A stretch of 64,000 nucleotides of DNA from Bathymodiolus brooksi (GCA_963680875.1 OY804580.1:110177534-110241533); one strand, 5' to 3'; numbered from the stretch's first letter, positions 31,891 through 43,706 are shown. Program-made: numbers and translations. The notes: a model not told the origin generated them from the letters alone.

Positions 31891-34800
31891 TGATGAGCCA
31901 CAAGATAGAGCGAAGACAAACAAAGCAAACAAAAAACACCACACAAAACACTACAATGATGAGCCACAAGATAGAGCGAAGACAAACAAAGTAAACAAAA
32001 AACACCACACAAAACACTACAATGATGAGCCACAAGATAGAGCGAAGACAAACAACGCAAACAATAAACACCACACAAAACACTACAATGATGAGCCACA
32101 CAAGATAGAGCGAAGACAAACAAAGCAAACAATAAACACCACACAAAACACTACAATGATGAGCCACAAGATAGAGCGAAGACAAACAAAGCAAACTATA
32201 AACACCACACAAAACACTACAATGATGAGCCACAAGATAGAGCGAAGACAAACAAAGTAAACAATAAACACCACACAAAACACTACAATGATGAGCCACA
32301 AGATAAAGCGAAGACAAACAAAAAAGACCACACAAAACACTACAATGATGAGCCACAAGATAGAGCGAAGACAAACAAAGCAAACAAAAAACACCACACA
32401 AAACACTACAATGATGAGCCACAAGATAGAGCGAAGACAAACAAAGCAAACAATAAACACCACACAAAACACTACAATGATGAGCCACAAGATAGAGCGA
32501 AGACAAACAAAGCAAACAATAAACACCAAACAAAACACTACAATGATGAGCCACAAGATAGAGCGAAGACAAACAAAACAAACAATAAACACCACACAAA
32601 ACACTACAATGATGAGCAACAAGATAGAGCGAAGACAAACAAAGCAAACAATAAACACCACACAAAACACTACAATGAGGAGCCACAAGATAGAGCGAAG
32701 ACAAACAAAGTAAACAATAAACACCACACAAAACACTACAATGATGAGCCACAAGATAGAGCGAAGACAAACAAAGCAAACAATAAACACCACACAAAAC
32801 ACTACAATGAAGAGCCACAAGATAGAGCGAAGACAAACAAAGTAAACAATAAACACCAAACAAAACACTACAATGATGAGCCACACGATAGAGCGAAGAC
32901 AAACAAAGCAAACAATAAACACCACACAAAACACTACAATGATGAGTCACAAGATAGAGCGAGGACAAACAAAGCAAACAAAAAACACCACACAAAACAC
33001 TACAATGATGAGCCACAAGATAGAGCGAAGACAAACAAAGCAAACAATAAACACCACACAAAACACTACAATGATGAGCCACAAGATAGAGCGAAGACAA
33101 ACAAAGCAAACAATAAACACCACACAAAACACTACAATGATGAGCCACAAGATAGAGCGAAGACAAGCAAAGCAAACAATAAACACCACACAAAACACTA
33201 CAATGATGAGCCACAAGAAAGAGCGAAGACAAACAAAGCAAACAATAAACACCACACAAAACACTACAATGATGAGCCACAAGATAGAGCGAAGACAAAC
33301 AAAGCAAACAATAAACACCACACAAAACACTACAATGATGAGCCACAAGATAGAGCGAAGACAAACAAAGCAAACAATAAACACCACACAAAACACTACA
33401 ATGATGAGCCACACAAGATAGAGCGAAGACAAACAAAGTAAACAAAAAACACCACACAAAACACTACAATGATGAGCCACAAGATAGAGCGAAGACAAAC
33501 AAAGTAAACAATAAACACCACACAAAACACTACAATGATGAGCCACAAGATAGAGCGAAGACAAACAAAGCAAACAAAAAACACCACACAAAACACTACA
33601 ATGATGAGCCACAAGATAGAGCGAAGACAAACAAAGTAAACAATAAACACCACACAAAACACTACAATGATGAGCCACAATATCGAGCGAAGACAAACAA
33701 AGTAAACAATAAACACCACACAAAACACTACAATGATGAGCCACAAGATAGAGCGAAGACAAACAAAGCAAACAATAAACACCACACAAAACACTACAAT
33801 GATGAGCCACAAGATAGAGCGAAGACAAACAAAGCAAACAATAAACACCACACAAAACACTACAATGATGAACCACAAGATAGAGCGAAGACAAACAAAG
33901 CAAACAAAAAACACCACACAAAACACTACAATGATGAGCCACAAGATAGAGCGAAGACAAACAAAGTAAACAAAAAACACCACACAAAACACTACAATGA
34001 TGAGCCATAAGATAGAGCGAAGACAAACAAAGCAAACAATAAACACCACACAAAACACTACAATGATGAGCCACACAAGATAGAGCGAAGACAAACAAAG
34101 CAAACAATAAACACCACACAAAACACTACAATGATGAGCCACAAGATAGAGCGAAGACAAACAAAGCAAACAAAAAACACCACACAAAACACTACAATGA
34201 TGAGCCACAAGATAGAGCGAAGACAAACAAAGCAAACAATAAACACCACACAAAACACTACAATGATGAGTCACAAGATAGAGCGAAAACAAACAAAGCA
34301 AACAATAAACACCACACAAAACACTACAATGATGAGCCACACAAGATAGAGCGAAGACAAACAAAGCAAACAATAAACACCACACAAAACACTACAATGA
34401 TGAGCCACAAGATAGAGCGAAGACAAACAAAGCAAACTATAAACACCACACAAAACACTACAATGATGAGCCACAAGATAGAGCGAAGACAAACAAAGCA
34501 AACAATAAACACCACACAAAACACTACAATGATGAGCCACAAGATAGAGCGAAGACAAACAAAGCAAACAAAAAACACCACACAAAACACTACAATGATG
34601 AGCCACAAGATAGAGCGAAGACAAACAAAGTAAACAATAAACACCACACAAAACACTACAATGATGAGCCACACAAGATAGAGCGAAGACAAACAAAGCA
34701 AACAATAAACACCACACAAAACACTACAATGATGAGCCACAAGATAGAGCGAAGACAAACAAAGCAAACTATAAACACCACACAAAACACTACAATGATG

Positions 34801-36977
34801 AGCCACAAGATAGAGCGAAGACAAACAAAGTAAACAATAAACACCACACAAAACACTACAATGATGAGCCACAAGATAAAGCGAAGACAAACAAAAAAGA
34901 CCACACAAAACACTACAATGATGAGCCACAAGATAGAGCGAAGACAAACAAAGCAAACAAAAAACACCACACAAAACACTACAATGATGAGCCACAAGAT
35001 AGAGCGAAGACAAACAAAGCAAACAATAAACACCACACAAAACACTACAATGATGCGCAACAAGATAGAGCGAAGACAAACAAAGCAAACAATAAACACC
35101 ACACAAAACACTACAATGATGAGCCACAAGATAGAGCGAAGACAAACAAAGCAAACAATAAACACCACACAAAACACTACAATGATGAGCCACAAGATAG
35201 AGCGAAGACAAACAAAGCAAACAAAAAACACCACACAAAACACTACAATGATGAGCCACAAGATAGAGCGAAGACAAACAAAGCAAACAATAAACACCAC
35301 ACAAAACACTACAATGATGAGCCACAAGATAGAGCGAGGACAAACAAAGCAAACAATAAACACCACACAAAACACTACAATGATGAGCCACAAGATAGAG
35401 CGAAGACAAACAAAGCAAACAATAAACACCACACAAAACACTACAATGATGAGCCACAAGATAGAGCGAAGACAAACAAAGCAAACAATAAACACCACAC
35501 AAAACACTACAATTATGAGCCACAAGATAGAGCGAAGACAAACAAAGCAAACAAAAAACACCACACAAAACACTACAATGATGAGCCACACAAGATAGAG
35601 CGAAGACAAACAAAGCAAACAATAAACACCACACAAAACACTACAATGATGAGCCACAAGATAGAGCGAAGACAAACAAAGCAAACAATAAACACCACAC
35701 AAAACACTACAATGATGAGCCACAAGATAGAGCGAAGACAAACAAAGCAAACAATAAACACCATACAAAACACTACAATGATGAGCAACAAGATAGAGCG
35801 AAGACAAACAAAGTAAACAATAAACACCACACAAAACACTACAATGATGAGCCACAAGATAGAGCGAAGACAAACAAAGCAAACAATAAACACCACACAA
35901 AACACTACAATGATGAGCCACAAGATAGAGCGAAGACAAACAAAGCAAACAATAAACACCACACAAAACACTACAATGATGAGCCACAAGATAGAGCGAA
36001 GACAAACAAAGCAAACAATAAACACCATACAAAACACTACAATGATGAGCCACAAGATAGAGCGAAGACAAACAAAGCAAACAAAAAACACCACACAAAA
36101 CACTACAATGATGAGCCACAAGATAGAGCGAAGACAAACAAAGCAAACAATAAACACCACACAAAACACTACAATGATGAGCCACAAGATAGAGCGAAGA
36201 CAAACAAAGCAAACAATAAACACCACACAAAACACTACAATGATGAGCCACAAGATAGAGCGAAGACAAACAAAGCAAACAAAAAACACCACACAAAACA
36301 CTACAATGATGAGCCACAAGATAGAGCGAAGACAAACAAAGCAAACAATAAACACCACACAAAACACTACAATGATGAGCCACAAGATAGAGCGAAGACA
36401 AACAAAGCAAACAATAAACACCACACAAAACACTACAATGATGAGCCACAAGATAGGGCGAAGACAAACAAAGCAAACAATAAACACCACACAAAACACT
36501 ACAATGATGAGCCACAAGATAGAGCGAAGACAAACAAAGCAAACAATAAACACCACACAAAATACTACAATGATGAGCCACAAGATAGAGCGAAGACAAA
36601 CAAAGCAAACAATAAACACCACACAAAACACTACAATGATGAGCCACAAGATAGAGCGAAGACAAACAAAGTAAACAATAAACACCACACAAAACACTAC
36701 AATGATGAGCCACAATATAGAGCGAAGAAAAACAAAGTAAACAATAAACACCACACAAAACACTACAATGATGAGCCACAAGATAGAGCGAAGACAAACA
36801 AAGCAAACTGCTGTGTTCTTGATAGTAGATCGACCAGTTTGTCTTTATATCTTAGTTTTGTTTTAACACTTTAGTTTAATTTCATCAACAGATATACAAG
36901 AAATATTTTGACTAGTATGCGTTTCAGAACTTTCACATATTTTATGTTTCTGCAACATTTTTCATTTCTTCTATAAT

Positions 36978-37322
36978 TCAGCTTTTCTTAGCCGATCTCT
37001 GATGATAAATTTCATCATCCCAATATCTTTCTGATTTTTTATTATAATCACGTTTTATTCGTTCACAACCATCTCTTTTGAGATATTCTATTCTTTTTAT
37101 CACTTTTAATGCGTCAATTGTAGCATCATATTTGTTTGTTTTTGATTGATGAATTTTTTAATATCGTCATTGATTTTTTAAACCCCTTGCCCGCTATTAT
37201 TAACCAGTTTTCCATACTGGATGAATGTATTGGGATCTAACTGTAGGCGGAATGTGTGGATATGGCTCCCAGGTGCAATTGTACTTATCATAACCTTTCC
37301 ATTTGACCAGAAATTCACTTCC
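36978..37322 (-). pseudogene. Broken chromodomain coding sequence (minus strand)
   Basis: Read on the minus strand from 37322, the sequence gives a 40-residue open stretch that includes EFLVKWKGYDKYNCTWEP followed by a proline-rich turn and a short helix-like tail, ending in TAA at 37202-37200. The order LVKWKGY-x5-TWEP is the core signature of a chromodomain, including two of the aromatic positions that normally bind methyl-lysine. 'ctttgtag' at 37330-37323 just before it is a plausible splice acceptor. Downstream, open stretches continue in other frames: one with INDDIKKFINQKQ, broken by a stop, and a 51-residue basic, helix-like stretch (37133-36978) beginning KYDATIDALKVIKR and ending in a stop. 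I infer one ancestral reading frame broken by at least one stop and two frameshifts. The source could be a cellular chromodomain gene or the integrase tail of a Ty3-type retrotransposon. No upstream exon was recognised. Confidence 0.6.
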
Positions 37323-38899
37323 CTACAAAGAAAACAAAGATTTTTGTGTACACGGATATTTTAAGTAGTTAGTGATTTGGACAAGATAAACAAAACTTTT
37401 TAGTTGATGTAATTAATTAAATTTCTATCCCCTGGGCATATTAAACCATAAAGGTGACACATATTGGGTAACAGATTTAACAGTTAAATTGATAGTTTGT
37501 GATAAAAATCAATCAATATTCATCACTTTAATGATTCAACTGTACCTTTCTTTATCTTGGTATCTTTTTAAAACTTTTGTCTTGGTTTTAATTTTTTGCC
37601 TGTCACATATTTTTCGACACATGTGTAAGTGTTGATGAAATTCTTTAAATTTTACAGCATTTTTCACTGAAATTGATAAAAAAAAATTCTAAACAGATGT
37701 TAGTCGTGTAATAAAACACGAAACAAGTGTATTTATTGCGTAATATGGATTTCGACTTATTTACCTGTACGGACTTTTATCGGATTGTTTTAAAAAGTTT
37801 CAAACTTGTATTTTTAAATGAAAATGGAAATATCAAGACCTTTACCAACATAAGAATAATTTATATGTTCTAAAAGTGCGTTTTATTGTGAACATGGTAG
37901 TATGTGCTTCTAATTTGAAATAAAAACGATTAAATAGCAAAATACCTCTGAAAACCGTCAAAAGGCTGTTTTTCAATTTCAATCCTATATTTTATATACA
38001 ACGACCGTATAAATTTCAAATAAAAAAGGAAATATGTAAATCAAAACCAATTTAAAATATCTTAACACCAAATAAAAGATAAAACTTTAAAGAATATGTG
38101 TATATGTGCTTCTTTATCAAATTCAACATAATAAAATAGTTCAGAATAGAAGTAAAGTTTTCCATTACTTTCTATAGTAATGACCGACTAATTAATCAAG
38201 GTAAAAATGGCGCATGCGCAGTAGAAATGGGGGTCTCATCGGGGTAGTGAAATCCCACAATTTTGTCTGTATGTTCCATGTTTCTCGAGTCCAATTTAGT
38301 CAGCATGTTGAAGATTTTGACGCTTATGCGGATGTAAAATGCATGCCATGTATTATAATACGAAATGTAAGAAAGAATTAAAAAAAAAGAAGAGAAATCA
38401 TAATTAAATAAAATGTGTATGGGTGCATGGTACAAACATAAGAAGATAATACATAGTATAACTCATGTCTCATTAGAGTCTGCAAAAATGTTAATCTTCC
38501 CAAGTACTTTGCCTTGGACACACAAATGGTACAAATTTATATTCCGCAGAATAAACAAAGATATTGAAAGCATAATTCTGATTTCCCGCTCACAAAAAAT
38601 TACGATTTTCAAGACTTCCCGGAATAACTTTTTGTCTTTTTAAACACAACTCGCATTACTACATTTCCCGTTTTCACACGCACTATTTATTATCTTCCCA
38701 TTTCACGCTTTTGCTAAAATACCCGAGTGCATGCCACGCCTAGACCCTAATGAGCACCACAGAACAGAAATTGTAAATTTGTTGATAAGCTCTATTTATA
38801 TGATGAATTAAAACGAGCCTCGTCAGCGAACGATTGAAATCTTACCCTCGGGTGTCGGAGATTTCCCTGTCTTGCACTTTTGCCGGTGTTAGATTCTAT
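37323..38899. other. AT-rich non-coding stretch
   Basis: No convincing coding region or repeat was found. Short open frames at 38196-38435 (minus) and 38413-38643 (plus) have low-complexity composition and no recognisable motif, so they are left out. The only notable site is the palindromic 'gcgcatgcgca' at 38210-38220, listed separately. Confidence 0.6.
38210..38220. promoter_or_regulatory. Possible NRF-1-type palindromic motif
   Basis: The string 'gcgcatgcgca' matches the core of the animal NRF-1 binding consensus. It is unusual in this AT-rich surrounding and sits beside 'aaaatggcgc'. No associated transcript start or exon was found, so a promoter role is conjecture. Confidence 0.25.
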
Positions 38900-39783
38900 A
38901 TTTCTCACCCCTTGGAAAAAGTAGTCCGTTAATATAGGTGAAAAAGATTTTTCTATCTTACCCCGGCTCCTGGGTAAGACAAGCTACACGCCCTTATTCC
39001 CGCAAAATTGTTTTCCTTTGTTGAATTAAACTGTCGATTTATAGATATGCATCCGTGTCTTGGCAGTATTTTAAATGTATTTCACAATAAAATACAATGT
39101 ATTTTTTAAATATATTATATATATGCTACTACAACTGACATCCTTTATCACATAATGTTTTTGGTTTTTTTAACAATTAAATATCTTTTATTCAAATGCT
39201 TGCTACAATTAACATGCCAAAAGTCCAAGCTCCTTATGGTGTTTCCCTGTTACATCCTGTACTGATTAGCCAGGGCTATAATCAGAATTACATGAAATAT
39301 ATACAACCTAAAGACAATTTCTATTTGATACCTTTTGGAAACATTTATTTATTTTCCATTTAGTATATATTTTTTTACTTTCATTAAAAATGTACACTTT
39401 TGAAGTGTTTTATTTTCGTTTATTCTTTTAAAATAAAAAATGTAAATCTATTTCCCCATAACATTTGCTTTCTTACATTACTAAATGTTAATAGTGAATT
39501 TAATTGACCACCACCTGTTTTTATTCAATTTTGTAAAATTCGGGGATATTATTTAGAAACTGTTTATGTTTTTTCACATCTATGTTCATATCAAAGCTGT
39601 TGTTGATTGCTGATGTAACACACAGGCACTCGGGTACACTCTGTGATTTTCGTTATTTTCATTAAAATTAAATATTTTCCCTTTTAGTGCCTCTATTCTA
39701 ACCTTCTTTACGCAGAATCACCTAATTTTGACGTATTTTACACATTTTGATACAACCCATTTTTTCTATAAATAATAATATTT
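38900..39783. repeat. Direct repeat R, copy 1 (about 0.88 kb)
   Basis: Runs from 'tatttctcaccccttgg' to 'aataataatattt'. It is repeated nearly base for base at 40522-41383 apart from small indels, such as the loss of 'ttcggggatattat' in copy 2. It contains a perfect 8-bp stem hairpin, 'tcttaccc' with 'gggtaaga' (38956-38979). No coding potential is visible. It ends about 120 bp before the TATA box of the secreted-protein gene. It could be a dispersed element or a local segmental duplication. Confidence 0.9.
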
Positions 39784-39901
39784 GAAACAGTTTTGTATTT
39801 TTTTAACAAATACGTCAGCCTATAATTTCACTTTCTGGTACTCGAATTAATGTATTGGGCGTGTCCAGAGCTCTGGGCGTGTCAAATCTCTCAATTTTTC
39901 A

Positions 39902-39908
39902 TATAAAT
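39902..39908 (+). promoter_or_regulatory. TATA box of the secreted-protein gene
   Basis: 'tataaat' lies 49 bp upstream of the ATG at 39957. The usual start point about 30 bp downstream would give a short 5' leader ending in 'aaagaagaagaag' just before ATGATG. Spacing and leader are consistent with a compact first exon. Confidence 0.6.
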
Positions 39909-39956
39909 AAGAGTACACCAATAACCAAACGTTAAAAGTCAAAAAAGAAGAAGAAG

Positions 39957-40043
39957 ATGATGTCTTGGATCTTAATATTATCATTGGTGTCCAGTATTGG
40001 TCTGTTGGTAGCACAGAATATTATATACGACATCAATACACAG
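39957..40043 (+). CDS. Secreted cationic four-cysteine protein, signal-peptide exon (exon 1)
   Basis: First coding exon of a small secreted protein. It encodes 29 residues beginning MMSWILILSLVSSIGLLVAQ, a typical signal peptide with a hydrophobic core and likely cleavage near Ala19/Gln20, then IIYDINTQ. The exon ends in phase 0 at CAG followed by the donor 'gtacagt' at 40044. The start is chosen because it follows a TATA box and a short purine-rich leader and gives a complete signal sequence. Spliced to 45899-46186 it yields 124 residues, with the junction reading NTQ-AKC. The open frame that runs past the donor to 40217 enters a MITE and is not coding. A second exon ending in the same IYDxNTQ motif lies at 44143-44248. 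I do not recognise the family. Confidence 0.75.
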
Positions 40044-40061
40044 GTACAGTCAATGGACATA

Positions 40062-40519
40062 AGTATTCGTCACCCTCGATTTTACGCTATATATATTTCA
40101 TATAAAACCACATTTTTCAATTTTTTTTATTGTGAAGTCATTTCTAAACGGATTTTGATCATTTTTGCACCAGAAGAAGCAGAAATATTTAAAGAATATT
40201 TGTTTATTTTAGCATGACTCCGTTGGATTGCCTTTATTTTAGCATGATTTAAAGACAATTTCTGTTTCCTGACGTCAAATTTGCTATATATTTTAACCAA
40301 AATAAAATCGGAAAAATCAACATTTGTGCTTAAATCACCAGAAAACAAAAACCATGCAGACAAAAATTACTATCAGGTAAACAAATAAAAGTCAAAGAAT
40401 TCTGCGAGTCTTCAAATAAATTTCATAAAAATCTGCCCAGAGATAGCTTTAAAATATGTTTTTGAAAAAACGTGGTTTTATATGAAATATATAGTAAAGA
40501 ATCGAAGGTGACGAATACT
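40062..40519. mobile_element. MITE with long terminal inverted repeats and TA target duplication
   Basis: Left end 'agtattcgtcacc' and right end 'ggtgacgaatact' are inverted copies that stay similar for about 55-58 bp (40062-40119 and 40462-40519), both including 'tttcatataaaaccac' or its complement. The element is flanked by TA on both sides (40060-40061 and 40520-40521), as expected for Tc1/mariner-type insertion. It is 458 bp long with no transposase, so non-autonomous. It lies 16 bp past the exon 1 donor. Removing it would join the intron start directly to repeat R copy 2, so it landed at or near that boundary. Confidence 0.8.
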
Positions 40520-40521
40520 TA

Positions 40522-41383
40522 TTTCTCACCCCTTGGATAAAGTAGTCCGTTTATATAGGTGAAAAAGATTTTTCTATCTTACCCCGGCTCCTAGGTAAGA
40601 CAAGCTACACGCCCTTATTCCCGCAAAATTGTTTTCCTTTGTTGAATTAAACTGTCGATTTATAGATATGCATCCGTGTCTTGGCAGTATTTTAAATGTA
40701 TTTCACAATAAAATGTAATGTATTTTTTAAATATATTATATATATGCTACTACAACTGACATCCTTTATCACATAATGTTTTTGGTTTTTTTTAACAATT
40801 AAATATCTTTTATTCAAATGCTTGCTACAATTAACATGCCAAAAGTCCAAGCTCCTTTTGGTGTTTCCCTGTTACATCCTGTACTGATTAGCCAGGGCTA
40901 TAATCAGAATTACATGAAATATATACAACCCTAAGACAATTTCTATTTAAAACCTTTTGGAAACATTTATTTATTTTCCATTTAGTATATATTGTTTTAC
41001 TTTCATTAAAAATGTACACTTTTGAAGTGTTTTATTTTCTTTTATTCTTTTAACATAAAAAATGTAAATCTATTTCCCCATAAAGTTTGCTTTCTTACAT
41101 TACTAAATGTTAATAGTGAATTTAATTGACCACCACCTGTTTTTATTCAATTTTAGAAACTGTTTATGTTTGTTCACATCTATGTTCATATCAAAGCTGT
41201 TGTTGATTGTAGATGTAACCCACAGGCACTCGGGTACACTCTGTGATTTTCGTTATTTTCATTAAAATTAAATATTTTCCCTTTTAGTGCCTCTATTCTA
41301 ACCTTCTCTATGCAGAATCACCTAATTTTGACGTATTTTACACATTTTGATACAACACATTTTTTCTATAAATAATAATATTT
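40522..41383. repeat. Direct repeat R, copy 2 (about 0.86 kb)
   Basis: Near-identical to 38900-39783, same orientation, from 'tttctcaccccttgg' to 'aataataatattt'. Differences include 'ggataaagt' for 'ggaaaaagt' and a short deletion near 41150. With copy 1 it brackets the promoter and first exon of the secreted-protein gene. Confidence 0.9.
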
Positions 41384-41390
41384 ATAAAAA

Positions 41391-41500
41391 AAAATGGGTT
41401 GTATCAAAATTCTGCGTAAAGAATAGAGGTTAGAATAGAGGCACTAAAAGGGAAAATATTTAATTTAATGAAAATCACAGAGTGTACCCCAGTGCCTGTG
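41391..41500. repeat. Inverted partial copy of repeat R (foldback arm)
   Basis: This stretch, from 'aaatgggttgtatc' to 'cagtgcctgtg', is the reverse complement of the right part of repeat R, which starts at 'cacaggcactcgggtacac' (39624 in copy 1, 41221 in copy 2). With copy 2 it forms a foldback with a short loop. It lacks about 27 bp between two 'attttga' strings. In places ('gcgtaaagaa', 'gggttgtatc') it matches copy 1 better than the adjacent copy 2. Confidence 0.8.
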
Positions 41501-41503
41501 ATG

Positions 41504-41839
41504 TAACCAAGGAAAAGAAAATTTACTAATTATTGAGCTGATTTCTAATGTAGGACCACCCTGAACATAACCGGATCAAATCAATTGGAAAATAGAAATT
41601 TCACGGTCTTGCTAATTAAATAATTTAAAAAATTTAATTACCCCAAGGTGAACTTTATTGTAATCCGTTTCCGAGATATAATATAAATGATACGATATCT
41701 TTTTTACCTCCGTTATAGAAGATGTTACTTGTCGCAAGTCGTAAGTCGTAACTCTTACGATTAGGACTAGTTTAGTGAAACGCACGTTAGGAAATCTTAA
41801 GAGTGATCTTAGACTTACGATCACTTTAGTGAAACAGTA
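41504..41839. repeat. Dispersed repeat S, copy A
   Basis: Begins 'taaccaaggaaaagaaaatt' and ends 'actttagtgaaacagt'. It matches 43346-43706 in the same order with many small differences. It contains two 'tttagtgaaac' strings and 'gatacgatatcttttttacc'. No coding signal. It is probably a non-autonomous mobile element, class unknown. Confidence 0.75.
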
Positions 41840-42088
41840 GCCAGGTAGATCAATTTTTTGTATACATACATGAGGTAAAAATAATTTTTTTTTTACAAAA
41901 GATTTACTAGTAAATTCAAGCAGATATTTATCAAAAGACTACTTGTAGAGCTCAAACTTTACAAAAAGAGATGAGAAGTCTCCATTCATTAATCAGAACA
42001 ACAAGACATTTACTTACCCCCAATATCATGTGTTGCTTGTAAACAAATTTTCTAAACTTAAGATGATGAGCTTTTCTGTAACTACAAA

Positions 42089-42290
42089 TACCGCACCGGT
42101 GGCGTAATGGTTAGCGTGCTCGCCTCGAGTGCGGTAGATCGTGGGTTCGAGCCCTGGCCGGGTCATACCAACTTCGCTAAGCTAAGTTCATATATTCCAG
42201 CAGTTTTATGATTCAAGATTCAAGATTCAAGATTTTATTAACAAGGCTAAGGCACAGTGTGCAACATGAGCATACAGTTATTATAACATA
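42089..42290 (+). mobile_element. tRNA-derived SINE head followed by a retroposon-like tail
   Basis: 'ggtggcgtaatggttagcg' resembles a pol III A box and 'gggttcgagccc' a B box, about 50 bp apart. The anticodon arm and acceptor stem do not pair cleanly, so this is not a functional tRNA gene. It matches the head of the SINE at 49347 but is cut off about 90 bp in. Downstream (42211-42240) are three 'gattcaa' units followed by 'gattttattaacaaggct', which resembles the tail of another dispersed element. Confidence 0.6.
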
Positions 42291-43345
42291 ATTACATACA
42301 TAGGAAATAAGACAAAGACACAACAAGAATATTAACATTGGAGAAAAAAAACATAGTGAATAGAAGTGATCACTCTAAGATCTAATGTACTAGAATAGTT
42401 TATTGATTCCTTTCAAAAAATAATGCTACACTTTTCAATAATTGAGAATTACACATTTTATGCTATGTTTTAGTTTCAACATGTTCAAGGATCTTGAATG
42501 TTTATGTTGCTTCTTGTTTTTTCATAAAAATATAAATTTGCAAATAGTTTGTCTTTATGATCAATAGAGTTGAATAAACATAATTTCATAATTGCAACTA
42601 TAATAATCTCAAACATCAATTTTTTTTATTTTCCTTAAAGTTCTTTTCCAAGATTGTCTTCTAGATCTGCACTGCATACATTTCTAGAAGATTCTTCTGA
42701 TTGTTTTTTATTGAATGTATATTTTTGAACACAGTTTTTTTTTGTTGGTGTTTTCAGACTTTAATTTTTTTTCACATAGAGCCAAATAAAATATTTTTTA
42801 GACTAACTTAGACATACATGTAATTTTTTTTCTTCCAAAAATCCCACTATATCGATAGAAACGATATCGGGTACATATAGCATGTTATTTATCGAAAAAC
42901 ATTATTCTATAAAAATAAGTTTGGTCACATTTTACTCTTAACAAATACATTTATTCTAATAGCTTTGGTTCATTTATTATTCAAAATTCTTTAAAGCAAA
43001 TATATTTAAGAATTAGTTGGATATAAAATGTGAAGGATTTTTTTTTATTATCAAGAGGTGAAATGAAAACAAGCCAATAGGTATAACTTGTATTGCCATA
43101 AATAATAAATTCGTTAAACATATACATATATCAAACAATATAATTATTTTCACAAATCACATCAATATTATGAAAATAACATTTTTTTTTTTGTCTATTA
43201 CTATCATTTCCTCATTTAGATATATACATAAACATAAAGTAAGAGATGGGAGATGTTTAAACAAGTCACAATAAAACTTTCAATATAAATACTAACAGCC
43301 AAATATTCCATGTAATATAACAAACTTTTAACAATGGAATTTACA
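42291..43345. other. AT-rich intronic stretch, nothing recognised
   Basis: Simple A- and T-rich DNA with homopolymer runs. No exon, hairpin or repeat family was recognised. It is part of the long first intron if exon 1 splices to the exon at 45899. Confidence 0.5.
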
Positions 43346-43706
43346 TAACCAAGGAAAAGAAAATTTCTTAATTATTGAGCAGATTTCTCAAATAGAACCA
43401 CCCTAGACAAAAACCGATCAAACTGATGTACCAAATCAAAAGGAAAATAGAAATTTCACTGTCTTGCTAATTAAATAATTTAAAAAAAAATTAATTAACC
43501 TAATGTGAACTTTAATGTAATAAGTTTCCGAGGTATACTGTACTATAAATGATACGATATCTTTTTTACCTCCGTTATAGGAGATGTTACGTGTCGCAAG
43601 TCGTAAGATTAGGACTAGTTTAGTGAAACGCACGTATACGTGCACGTAAGGAAATCGTAAGAGTGATCTTAGACTTACGATTTACGATCACTTTAGTGAA
43701 ACGGTC
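43346..43706. repeat. Dispersed repeat S, copy B
   Basis: Second copy of the element at 41504-41839, from 'taaccaaggaaaagaaaatt' to 'actttagtgaaacggtc', in the same orientation. It carries extra bases such as 'gtatacgtgcac' and 'tgatgtaccaa'. The short open frame at 43436-43645 lies inside it and is not a gene. Confidence 0.75.

Larger units (their letters stand above)
1..36808. repeat. 66-bp A-rich satellite array (satellite 1), left end outside the window
   Basis: Roughly 550 head-to-tail copies of a 66-bp unit. A typical copy runs from 'caaaacactacaatgatgag' through 'gagcgaagacaaacaaagca' to 'accaca'. One consensus copy counts as 36 A, 16 C, 9 G and 5 T, so the plus strand is very A-rich and T-poor. 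Recurrent variants are a 57-bp unit that lost 9 bp near 'caaaaaagaccac', a 68-bp unit with an extra 'ca' ('gccacacaagata'), a 65-bp unit ('caccacacaaacac'), and point variants ('gtaaac' for 'gcaaac', 'gcgcaacaag' for 'gagccacaag', 'aagattgagc'). The array ends mid-unit at 36808. Because 66 is divisible by three and the unit lacks stops in several frames, both strands show long repetitive open frames (22-residue periods). The 'gtaaac' stop and the +2 and -1 variants break them repeatedly, so I do not call them genes. Confidence 0.98.

Noticed and set aside
1..36808. CRISPR-like array of regular repeats
   Set aside because: There are no unique spacers between repeats and the units are contiguous. 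The setting is eukaryotic and no cas genes are present.
38196..38643. Two short overlapping open frames (79 and 76 residues) on opposite strands
   Set aside because: No motif, no start or splice context, and AT-rich composition like the surrounding non-coding DNA.
39957..40217. 86-residue open frame as an intronless gene
   Set aside because: The part beyond 40043 reads through a splice donor into a MITE. Only the first 29 codons look like real coding sequence.
42089..42165. Functional tRNA gene
   Set aside because: A-box and B-box strings are present, but the acceptor and anticodon stems do not pair properly, and a similar head occurs at 49347 joined to a SINE body.
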